Positions 22,080-32,793 of a stretch of DNA of 64,000 nt are shown piece by piece; position 1 is the first letter of the stretch, and each line of letters starts with the position of its first letter. Under the pieces are notes generated by a model. It had not been told where the DNA came from, searched no databases, and was given only the letters and a program-made list of their open reading frames with translations. Origin of the DNA: Ilyonectria destructans (Eukaryota; Ascomycota; Sordariomycetes; Hypocreales; Nectriaceae); contig JAHEWK010000012.1 of assembly GCA_020740775.1 (NCBI GenBank), forward strand, positions 868,001 through 932,000, written 5' to 3'. The position numbers and the translations under genes are program-made.

Positions 22080-24102
22080 AATGAATGGATGAATGAAAGA
22101 CCAAGTAGCATGATAATTTATATTTGCAAGCTTTTCAGTAACCAAGAGTAGTGTTCAAATCTCTAAGACCACCATGTGATGTGTCAAAAACCCAATAAAC
22201 CGAGAAGAGCAAAATGATGAGGGCGATGAGTGGTTTTCCATACCCTCACTCTGTTGGCGACAAATTCGTGATCAACCCTGCTTTTACAACACTAATATAG
22301 CTGTAGGTTAGGACCAGTAGACGACTGGGATGGGTTTCAAAGACTAGATGGTTGTTGAGAGCAGAAGGAATCAAAATTAAACAAGGAGACTAAGAGTTAT
22401 AAAGAGCTAGGGGAGCTGTCCTTCTTCAGGGTCATTAGATATCTTCTCAAACGTTGCCGCAGTCCGTCGGCATCTAGACTACCCCGCGTTTTGATTCGGG
22501 TTCTTTACATCCCCATCTTCTTCCCCTCTACATACCCTCGGCCGAGGAAGTCCACATCTTAGCCAAGACGCATCCAAGCCGAGGGGATCTCGGCTTGCTC
22601 CCCGCAGGTTTGGATCACGTTGCTGAAGATCTCTCCACTTGGATCCTACCCTACACGGAGTTGACAAGGGGTCTTCGCTTGGGGAATCCCTTACGTAACA
22701 ACCCATCGAATCCTTGCTCCGCAGTGAATGTTACCATTGATCGGAAGAGCGTTGGGCATGTAAATTCTAGAATCATTCTCCGCACTATAGATACCACGTA
22801 GTAGATAAGTTGTGGTCGATGGGGTCCTGTGAGTCCACTCCTATCGCCGGCTTCGCATTGCCGCGCGTTCCATCCTTCCATCCTCGCCACCTAACTCCTC
22901 ATCATCTACTTTTGTCAAGCGGAAAAGTCCCACAAGTTAGCGGATTTGGAAATGATTGCATTACTGGATCGTTTGTATCTAGGTGGAGAAACGAGCGTGA
23001 ATCTGACGAGAAGCGGAGAAAGTGGACCCTGGGGTATTTCTTGGCTTGGAATGATGCTATATGAAAGTTAAGTGAACTTTCAGAATAAAGCAGGAGTGAT
23101 GGAAAGAGCCTCACAGCGATGTAAATGTGACGAGGCAACGCAATAGTAGGTGGATTCATCACGAAGTGCAAGCCAAATGATGGGCCAAGCAGTTGGTGTT
23201 TGTTCTTTTTACTATGCACGAATCATAGATAGAGACGCATCTAGAAGATAGAACCCGACCACGAGTTTCGGAAACAAGGCCGCGCAAGCTGATTTATCAG
23301 AACCCCGACGGGCGTCGGAGACTGCTATGGAGAGAGATGGAGTAACTAGTTTGGATCCCAGTAGTACAATTCTATCTGCTGGCTGGCCTCCGTTTTACGG
23401 ACCGAATCAGATAAGCTATCGCATCATAGACAGTCGGTTGGAGGAAAAAGCCGGTGCCGGCATTGTTAATGGTCCAACCTCTGAAGAACCAAGGATATTC
23501 CAGATTAGGAAGGTGTGATAAGATAGCAAGCGACGAGCGGGGGCTAAGCTAACCTTAATCCTTTCCCAATGTCCTAATAAGGCTTCAGTCCGTGCCTATC
23601 CTTCATAATCCCCGCAAAGAGAAGAGGTACGTTGAAAGAACCTAGAGATACGAGAAAATGGTAAGGAATGTGGGCGTTGGCATTTGTAATACGATGTATA
23701 TTTGTAGTATAGGAAATATCTATCGCTTCTATCACTATTCTCTCTCGGTGGGAACTGGTTGACGTTCCTTCCAAATCGTTGTTCTCTAATTGGCCATGTA
23801 CCCGGAGAGACCGAACTGGAGTCTTTGCATGCCCTAAGGCCAAGGGTTGGATTCGCAGCTAATTACCTCATGGTCAGGGCTCTCTTACTCCGTAGTTGAT
23901 TACCCATTCTTTGCCGACGAAAGAGCGCGTCACTCTAGCATGATACCGGTGCCACCCTGCTCATCCCCAGCGGGCGGGGTTGATATAACCCTGACGCCAG
24001 CGCCATTGCTTGCTCTTTCTCCTGGTACTCTCATCCTATACTGAGCTCTCACACACCATTCGACTTCAAATAATCGTATGTTCTTATCGATTTGAGTTCG
24101 CC
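22080..24102. other. Long intergenic region with CGG-type palindromes
   Basis: About 2 kb without a supported gene. A perfect palindrome CCTCGGCCGAGG lies at 22536-22547 and an inverted repeat AAGCCGAG(5)CTCGGCTT at 22576-22596, both of the CGG/CCG type bound by Zn2Cys6 proteins. Another inverted repeat CCGACG(2)CGTCGG is at 23305-23318. Confidence 0.4.
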
Positions 24103-25968
24103 ATGGGAAAGCTTGGGTTGTTATTCGCCGTTTCGGCGGTGCTGGCTCCCAGCAGCCTCCTTGCTGGTGCCGTGCCACATGAGAGTTATTACCCTCCCGC
24201 GACCGAGCCAAGCTTGTCCAAAAAATTCACCGACAAACTCGGCGCGGTTGCGTCCGAGGCTGAGATTTGCAGCACAGTTGGCATCGATATTTTACGTAAG
24301 GGCGGTAGTGCTGCCGATGCCATGGTGGGGACTGTCCTCTGCGTTGGCACTGTTGGTGAGAAGACTTGGCGTCATTTTAAGAGATCTCAAGTGAAGCTAA
24401 CTTGGTGCAGGCATGTATCACTCGGGAATTGGCGGAGGTGGCTTCACGCTTGTGCACAAAGGGCCTAGCAAAGGGAAGAAAGCCTCGTACGAGTTCATTG
24501 ATTTCCGCGAGGCAGCCCCAGCCGCAGCGACCGAGGACATGTACACCGAAGACGTGAATCTCAGTTTGTATGGAGGTCAGGCCAGGTATGTTTTTGCAAC
24601 TTGAACGCAATACGGTACACCTATCTTACTTGCGGTTGTAGTGGCGTCCCTGGAGAGCTTCGTGGCCTAGAACATTTACACAAGAACTATGGCCGTCTAC
24701 CTTGGTCAACTCTTGTCAAGCCAGCTATTCGCATAGCTCGGTACGGATTTCCCGTAAACGAAGATCTGGACAGGTTTATGAAGTCCACATATACAACCAA
24801 CTCGAACGAGAGCTTCCTCGTCACCGACCCGACCTGGGCTATCGACTTCGCTCCTGCCGGAAAGTTGCTAACTCTCGGGGAGAAAATCACCCGAAAGCGG
24901 TACGCAAAGACGCTGGAGGCCATCGCAGAACGTGGTGTCGATGTCTTTTATGAAGGCCCTATCGCCAAAGCTACCATAAAGGCTCTCAAGGAACAAGATG
25001 GTATCATGACCATGGCTGACCTTAAGAACTACTCTGTTGCCGCGCGGGAGCCGAATCAAATTGAGTACAAGGGCGGCAAAATCACAGGTGGAACAGCACC
25101 TTCCAGCGGTGCTGTGGGCTTGGCCGCTATGAAGATTCTTGAAGAATATGATTTCATCGGAGATGCCACCCGGGTCAACGAAAGCACCCACCTTCTTGAC
25201 GAGGCGATGAAGTTCAGCTACGGAATGCGAACTAAGCTGGGCGACCCAAGTTTCGTTGACGGTATGACAGAATACCAGAAACAAATGATATCAGAGGAGA
25301 CGGCAGAAGCTGTCAGGGCCAAGATCACGGACAGAGCGCTAAACCTTTCTGCGTATGATCCCGATGGCCTTGAATCTCTTGAGACTCCGGGAACATCTCA
25401 TATAGTGGCTATGGATAGCTCGGGCTTGGCCATTTCCCTCACCACCACCATCAACTTGATATTCGGCTCACGGGTGATGGTTCCAGAGACGGGCGTCATC
25501 ATGAACAACGAGATGAACGACTTCAGTATTCCGGGATCATCCAATGCTTTTGGGTTCATCCCAAGTGAAGCAAACTTTATCCGACCGGGGAAACGCCCGC
25601 TCTCGAGCATCAGCACCACCATCGTTGAGCGCGCCAACGGAATTGTTTCTCTGGTGACCGGTTCCGCCGGTGGTAGCCGAATCATCACAGCCACACTTCA
25701 AGTGCTGTTAAACGTGCTCGAGAAGAACATGACCACACACGAGGCACTTGCAGAACCTAGAATCCATGATCAGCTGGTTCCGCAACAGGCGGCTTTTGAG
25801 TACACCTTTGATAACTCGACTGTGGCATATATGAAAGAGATAGGGAATAACGTTACTTGGGTAGCTCTCGGACGAAGCACAGCACAGGCGCTAAGACTGC
25901 TCGAGAACGGGACTTTTGAGGCTGCCGGCGAGCCTCGGCAAGTTAACTCTGGTGGATATGCGACATAA
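24103..25968 (+). CDS. Gamma-glutamyltransferase, secreted or vacuolar
   Basis: Exons 24103-24355, 24411-24585 and 24642-25968 give 584 residues. It breaks down glutathione and gamma-glutamyl compounds. An N-terminal signal peptide (GLLFAVSAVLAPSSLLAG, about 4-21) directs secretion or vacuolar entry. Family blocks: GGSAADAMVGTVLC, then HSGIGGGGF and DFREAAP. The proenzyme cleavage site with the Thr nucleophile is TPGTSH near residue 391, followed by NEMNDF, GKRPLSSISTTIV (oxyanion-site serines) and TGSAGGSRIIT. Length is typical of fungal GGTs. There is no C-terminal membrane anchor. Four or more NxT/S glycosylation sites fit passage through the ER. An intact enzyme is likely. Confidence 0.9.
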
Positions 25969-26566
25969 GATTTGGCAGAAACTTGTTAATATCTAATGGC
26001 TACAATGATAGTCTTGGACTATTTTCCAAAGCTCATCCCTAATAATTGTGGACTGACATATCGAGTCAAGTGAGCGACTTAGTAAAGAAGAGTAGTACGA
26101 AAAGAAAGAGGTTTCATTCAAACACGTCTGAAGATATTCCATACATTGAGGCGTTGACTTATCGTCAACAACAAGTCTGAATGGGGATGTAGCCTGAGGG
26201 TGAAATGAGAGGCATGGCAGAATGGATGCAGTTTGTGTTCATGCAAGCATTTTGGCGGTGGAAAGTGTTGTTGATTAATACTTAAATCATTTGCTACCAT
26301 AAGCCGGATGCACTTGACCGCGTCTCTCAGGCGTCTAGCAAGGTCGACCAGAGGTCAAAGTAGGCACCGCAATTGGGGTTGTGCGACCACTTAGATGGTC
26401 TCTGCTAATAGGAAAGTATCTCATTGGGTGCATTATGAAGCTGAACAAAGAGAATAAAGGAAAATGTTCTTCAAAATAAGTGACAATTTGACACTGACAA
26501 TAACCGCTAAAGGTCTAATTAGCGTAAGAAAGGAATTATATGTCAGACAGCCTGATAGGGACTGTT
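25969..26566. other. 3' spacer of the GGT gene
   Basis: AT-rich sequence without a recognisable gene between the GGT gene and the LTR-like tract. Confidence 0.4.
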
Positions 26567-26992
26567 GGAATCTGACTTATCACATAACTGACGATCTTAC
26601 GATATCTGGAACGGCTTCCAGACCGGCTGCTAGGAATCCGGTCTGGACCAGGTCTCAAGGGCCCGGCTGCTAGGAATCCGGTCTGGACCAAGTCTCAGGG
26701 CTCCGGCAGGTAGGTCTTCCGGCCGCAGACCTCCGGACCTCGGGCCCGGAGGCCCCCGGAGGCCGACCTCATCCTCATCTATAAGACCGATCCCTAGCCC
26801 TTCAATAGATAGAGAAATCAAGCAATTCCATCGTCATCCAAGCTGTCTTATCCAATCCATCCTTCGTCTGATATTATAAGTCTGCGTGCTTGTTGCTCGT
26901 CCTCTTAGTGCACCTCCCTCTCCCTTTATTCCCGTCGAAAGAAGCCGCTGGAAACGAACTTATATTCACCTTCAAAGTTCTGATAACAATGT
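26567..26992. repeat. LTR-like tract (possible solo LTR)
   Basis: Begins TGTTGGAATC and ends GATAACA, the usual TG...CA borders. It contains a GC-rich block with a 40-bp tandem duplication, then a TATA-like CATCTATAAGA and an initiator-like stretch, as in fungal copia-type LTRs. I could not find a target-site duplication, and no internal element is present. Low confidence. Confidence 0.3.
26623..26702. repeat. 40-bp tandem duplication
   Basis: Two copies of a 40-base unit starting CCGGCTGCTAGGAATCCGGT, at 26623-26662 and 26663-26702, differing at about four positions. A partial third unit (CCGGCAGGTAGG) follows. The unit contains an internal CCGG-rich inverted repeat. Confidence 0.85.
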
Positions 26993-27315
26993 GCCATTAC
27001 GGTATATGATTTTTGCTTTTAAATTAGTTACGAGATACGTTACTGGTAGAAGCGCTTACAAACGAAGTTAATACAACTCGATATGTACTCTAGGAGAGTA
27101 ATAGAGTGCTTATAACAGTTTGCTGATAAATTAAATGTGTATATTTATAGTATTAACAGACTTGGAAATTATGGGAATAATCGACATGTTGAGATTTTCT
27201 GTGTCAAATTAGGCAATGGGTTGTGGCTGCTTTAACAATGGACGAACGGTGAATCCTCGATTACTTAGAGATATTGTAATAAATTCAATGCCTCGGTCAA
27301 AATATGTCCAACCTC
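26993..27315. other. AT-rich spacer
   Basis: Very AT-rich after the GC-rich repeat tract, with no gene. The sharp change in base composition may mark an old insertion. Confidence 0.4.
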
Positions 27316-29514
27316 TTAGACCTTAGATATATGAACGTCTTCCGCATGGTCCACATCATCCTCAACTTGCTTTGCCTGCTTTGCTTGCCTCGCTGCCACT
27401 CCCAAGTCGTCAACATTAGAAAAGTCGGCGACATCAAATACTTCATCCATCCGTTCCAAAGAGATCTATCAAAGAAACGTGAGTCAGCTTCGAAGCCAAT
27501 TTGATGCCAATGGTTAAGATAAAAGTAGAAGCACTTACGCCCTTTGTCTCAGGAATCCAAAATGCAGCGATTGACATGACGAAGTTTACGGATCCAAAGA
27601 TGAAATAAGCCCTGTATGGTGATGTAAGTAGCATCACTGGCGTCGCTTTTGAGACGGCCAAATTGTGCAACCAGTGTGTAAGTGAAGCCAACGCAACGTT
27701 GTAGGCTCTCAGCCGATTAGTCGGGATCTCGGACACATATACCCATGCTGGAGTTGATAATCAGCAAACATGGATCGGAAAGAGTTACAATAGAGTTGAT
27801 AGACACATGCTTCGGGAGTCTTGAGGCTGTGCCCTAATCGCATGTACCAGTTTGGGAAGGGAACTTCACTTACATACGGGCCCCCAGCCCATGTTGAAGG
27901 CCGCAGCGAAGATGTATACCATAGCCAGAGCCGCGATGCCTGCGGGAGGCGGGCTATCGTCCTCCGCAATTTTGGGGCCGAACCGAACGTACTATTTGTG
28001 TTATTAAAACAATAATATGATCTTTTGAACATCACTACTCACGAATCCCAAGAAGAACATGCAGAACGCCTGCACGGCGCCACTCCACATGAAGGACATA
28101 CGGCGACCTAGGGAGTCGGCCAGGAAGAAGATGAAGATCAAACATGTGACCACCTTGACAATGCCGTAGATTCCTTGGGCGAAGAGGGCCGTTGTTGTGC
28201 TGGAGAGGCCCAGACTTTTGAAGATCGTGGGAGCGTAGTAGTTGATGGCGCCGGTCTAGAGGTTGTCAGCAGTCCGTTAATTCTGACAGAGAAGCGCTAA
28301 GATAAACGCAAGTTAGATTATTCAATGAACCACTTACTCCTGACCATTGCTGGAAGGTGATTATCCCAATCGTCAGCAACGCACGCTTCCGATTCCCAGG
28401 GATCGTCCAGCACTCTTTTTGCAGCGCCCAGAATCCTGTATCCTGCATGATGGCTCGTTCTTGGTCCAGTTGTGTGCGCATTTCAAGAAGCTCCTGCTGG
28501 AGATATGGATGCTCAGGCGGAAGGTGTCGTACATCCGACAACACGTTGGTGGCCTTGTCCCACTGGTCTTGAGATGCCAGCCATCTAGGAGACTCGGGGC
28601 AAAATAGCATGCTAAAGAACAACAGGGTTGGGCAGATCGACTGACAACCCAGTGGGACCATCCAACTAGCTTTACCCTAAAGAACAAATATGATCAGCAG
28701 GGCTATGGGGTGTATAATGAGTATAACTGCGCTTACCGGAAGGTGTAGTAGGGAGCCATAATTGATGAAGTATGCCGTCATGCCACCCATAACGAGGAGA
28801 AGCTGGAAAAATCCGACCAAGAACCCGCGGATGGCGCGAGGCGAGTTCTCAGACACGTAAGTAGGCGCGAGCATTGTTCCCGCACCGAGGCCAATACCTT
28901 CCACAAATCTGGCCTATTTGTCAGTCGCGACATATTCTACAAGCCATAGGTTAGAGCCGAGGCAAGGAACTTACCGTCCGATGTAGAAGACAGAAAAATG
29001 GCCATAGGAGAATGCCTGCATCAGCCCACCTATTAAGCCGGTGATGGCGACAGCAAGCAGCGCAGGTTTCCTCCCCCATCGATCGGCGAAGGGGCTACAG
29101 ACCAGAGCTCCTGCAACAGCGCCTGCTTGCATAGTAGTGACGAGGTTGCCGGACAGATCGGCGGCGGCACTTGGGGGGCGATCGTCAAGACCAAACTCTC
29201 TGTTTTTGCAAAGGTCAGTTTGTGTCTACCTTCTGAACGGTGCAAGATATGCGTATACAGGGTCCACAGCATACCTCTTGAAATCCGGCATTACTAGAAC
29301 ACCGCCAATAATCCCTGCGTCCACGCCAAAGAGCGCGCCCGCAAAGCATGCCTGCGAATTGGCGAGATTAGTCCAAGAGGTATAACTCTTGGGGTCAAGG
29401 TGTTGCACATACTGAAGTGGCCAATGCAAGAACCCGCCCATTGTATATTTCCGGTGGATCAACATGGATGGCATCGTTGCGGATGATGCGCCGAAGCAGC
29501 GAGTGGAATGCCAT
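27316..29514 (-). CDS. MFS sugar/quinate-type transporter
   Basis: Nine exons: 29413-29514, 29275-29351, 28975-29199, 28737-28908, 28338-28676, 28043-28255, 27874-27991, 27539-27747 and 27316-27465, giving 534 residues. It is a 12-helix plasma-membrane carrier of the sugar porter family. Signatures: FGVDAGIIGGVL in helix 1, DRWGRKPALL in the loop after helix 2, GRFVEGIGLGAG, the PESPRWLASQ loop, QQWSGTGAINYYAPTIF at helix 7, DSLGRR in the second half, and PETKG at the end of helix 12. The substrate may be a sugar, quinate or another polyol or acid. It is the nearest gene to an ARCA-like regulator and an FAD oxidoreductase, so import of that enzyme's substrate is a reasonable guess. Confidence 0.87.
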
Positions 29515-30156
29515 CTTTGTTGAAGGCAAAACAAATCACCTGAGGTCGTGCTCCCTACGCGAGTGGGTGTTGGGGAGATGTGCAATAAAAGAACACGAGA
29601 TTACGAGCCGAAATGTAGCAACGCATGATGATATAAGTACTGTCGCACTCGAGTGGCCTCGGAAAGTGAAACAATCCATTCGGCTGCGGTTGTTTACAGC
29701 CTCACGTGAATTCCAACCCCGCATTCATGGGGTGCAGTAATTAAGGTGCAGGAGGGTGTACGAGGTGGAGATCCCATTGAAGGGATCGACATCAGGGTGT
29801 CGACTTTCATTCGCGGACTGTCGGCTACTTCCCGACTTGTTCGTGGCTGTGACGAGGCGCTCTTAGCAATGCGCCATCCGGGGAGTGTCGGGCCATTCCC
29901 GAGACGCGTCTATGGCCGTGGAGGTGCATGCAGAGCATCACTAGATCGAAGGTGACGCATCCAAGTTGAGATACTCGATGTCCTAGGAGGCTATTGTAAT
30001 TAAATGGTTTCATACGGTATGATATAGACTCCACACCTTGACCATTCGGCCCTTCTCTAACTCAAACCTGAGGAAGATGCAAGATAAAAAGCAGAAACAT
30101 TGCTACTAAATTCACTTAATTGCGCAATGTCTCAACAATTACGAGACGCGTCAGGA
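29515..30156. promoter_or_regulatory. Transporter promoter region
   Basis: Holds TTCCCGA at 29829-29835 and 29896-29902; the same heptamer occurs at 32625-32631 in reverse orientation before the FAD oxidoreductase. No gene was seen. Confidence 0.35.
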
Positions 30157-32306
30157 CTATAAGTTGTCCCATGGACTGTCAGGGTTGCCCCAGATCTGCT
30201 CCAGCTCCGAGCCTAATGAAGGTGTTGGCCAGCCGCACCTATTCCGGCATGAGTCGAGCATTTCTAGGACGCAGCTTCTCTGACGAGGGTTCTGCATGAA
30301 CATTCCAGCTATGGCAAGGGATTAGATGTTGATGGTTTGTCGCTGATCATTTGAGGGGGCTTACCGATGAACAGGCATTGCGAAGATAGCATACTCGATG
30401 CATCCTCTGTAAGTGTCATTCCAATACCACAAACTATCTCAATACTGTCCTGAATCGTCTTCTGACGCTTCATAAAACTCTCAAGACCACCTAAGCATGG
30501 CTCGTTAGCACATATTAGGATTTGGGACACATGATGAATCTGCATCGCCAATCCTGTCGCTGAAGTTAGCATCGGGAGCGCAGCAAATATCGGTTGACGA
30601 AGGGATACCTACCGAAACACTGAGGGTGTATCAAGCGCGGCTGAAATGCTTCAGAACCACGGCGACTTATTGCAGGTAGTGAGGAGAACTCGACTGTCAA
30701 ATGCGATTGCCATTCATGAAGCATCTTCTTTAGTGCCTTAGCCCACACGAGCCTCCCTGATAAGGCGCCTTCCGCCCCCTCGGATGAATCAAGAGCACAA
30801 AAGTTGATTACTTGGGCCAGAATCCAGACGGCACGCGAAGCCAGCTCGTGGCTATTGAGTTCTGAGCAAGCTTTTTTCGGTGTCCATGTGCTGTATGTCC
30901 TGCGCTTCTCGCGAAACGCCACCCATATATCTTGACGAAGCCAAGCCCACCAGGTCGTGCTTTCGAGGCTGGGAGCCTCCACTTCGATCTGTCGCGACCG
31001 GAGGATCCAGAATACACCTTGCAGATGCTTTTCCCAGTCCTTGCGAGATCCTCGTAGCATCTCGTACGTTGAGACGATGAGAGTCGTCGCCATCAACTCG
31101 CGGCTGTTCTGGTACGTCGAAAAACGCATGGCCTTCTGGACGTAGTGCAGAGTTTGATAATAGTACTGCAGGGCGCTATTATGGTCTGGACGCTCTTCAA
31201 GCGAAGTACTTCCATCAAGTGATTGGTGATAGGCAGATAGCGCCAAGATAGCATTTAATAGGCCTGCATTTCGGACGGCGAGGTGTGGTACTCTGGTAGA
31301 GAACGTACGGGCCGGGTCGAACAGATCAAGCTATTATTAACCATGAGTGACTTTGTTTACCCAACATAAAATGCGATAGAGAGCATACCCATGAACATAT
31401 CCGATGTAGAAAGTTCTCAAACATCATCTGTTCTCGGTCAAGCAAGCAGATATTCTCGGATGCTTGCCACATACTTTTCTCTGCTAGGTTTGTCATTGGA
31501 CTCGCGGCGGCGATCCCTTCCTCAGGCAAGTCTTGTGCTGGTGGCTGGTCATCGATGATCCTCGTAGCTCGCTGCAGAGGCGTCGTATCGTTCTCCTCCT
31601 GGCCATCTGACGGGTCAAGGAATCCCCCTTCTAGCTCAAGTGTCACATCTGTCTCCTGGACAGCCTCACGCGATGCATCGTTGGCTAAAAGGCCGAACCA
31701 TCGAACTGCAGCAACACTTGCAGACGCAGTAGGGGTTGTTGACGCTGAGTCTGATTGCAGTCCAAACGAGTCGTTAGCCACGTAAGAAAGTTGTTGCGTC
31801 TGTACACCTCCAGTAGCATCCCAACCAATATTATCGCTGATGCCGCGTGGGTGGATATGAGTCGGAGCAGAAGGAGACAGGTCTGAAGCCACGCATTGCG
31901 ACTGTGAAGCAGCGACCGAGTGAACAATCTGTAACAGGTCATCCTGAGAACTGATGATCTGACCCAGTTGCCGAAGGATCTCTAAGCTGGCAGGGTCGAA
32001 TCTAACCAACACTACATAAGCATAGGTATATAGTTATCGTTAGTAATGGGGTAAAACCTACGAAGAGTGGTCTTTCTCCACAGCATCGAACGAGCATGGG
32101 ATATTGAGAGACGCACAAAAGCCACAAGTGGGTTGTACGTTATCGCACTTGGTCTTCCTCGCCCGACACACGTGGCAAGCTCTCAGACTCCTCTTCCGCG
32201 GATACTTGGCGTCTGAAGATGACTGGCGAGCACGCTTCCGTCCTCCTTGAGGGTCATAATTAGAACCGGCTTGCCGAGTTGGCTCTGTCTCGCGCTGATC
32301 GGGCAT
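30157..32306 (-). CDS. Zn2Cys6 transcription factor, ARCA-like (Fungal_trans_2 type)
   Basis: Exons 32062-32306, 31389-32001, 30613-31330, 30365-30553 and 30157-30308 give 638 residues. A zinc cluster lies at about 42-70 (CHVCRARKTKCD, then C..C and a last Cys in IPCSF), preceded by a basic region with several Arg/Lys. The middle contains LFDPARTFSTRVPHLAVRN and GLLNAILALSAYH, the start of the fungal-specific domain of ARCA-like regulators, followed by a Trp-rich region (WEKHLQG, TTWWAWLRQDIWVAF). It should act in the nucleus. It is divergent from the FAD oxidoreductase across 487 bases and downstream of the MFS gene, so it probably controls both. Confidence 0.8.
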
Positions 32307-32793
32307 TTCAGACTAGAATCAAGAGCCAAGACCTACAGGAGAATACGCGTTGCAATCGGTGGCTTATCGGTCGGGGAAGATTAAGGTAAGTACCCGACAT
32401 GACTCCTCGAGACGGCATGGAGAAGCTGCAGTCAAAATGGGGGACAATAAGCGAGACAGGTTCGGGGAGTCGCGGGGTCAGATCCTGTCAGCTGGACATT
32501 CCTGTGGCGTAACGGGGACGCGGATCCGACAGCCGAGACCTGCAGCTCAGCAGATGCTCCAACGTGACACCAGTGTCGATCATGTTCATTTACGGACAGC
32601 GAGAGTTTCGCGGCGCGGGGACTGTCGGGAAGAAGCATGAAGCAGTCAATTATCCCCTCCTACCAGTGGATTATGTGTTCGGCCGAGTCGCATTCGCAAG
32701 ATAAAAGCCGCGCAATACCTATCAACCAACTCAGCAAGTTCGCGCCGCTTCTACAATTCAGCAGCAGTTCATTCATAGTTCATCGGTTCCATC
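32307..32793. promoter_or_regulatory. Bidirectional promoter: ARCA-like regulator / FAD oxidoreductase
   Basis: 487 bases between divergent starts. Contains TCGGGAA at 32625-32631 and several GTCGGGGA or TCGGGG-like variants, plausible Zn2Cys6 sites. Confidence 0.4.
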
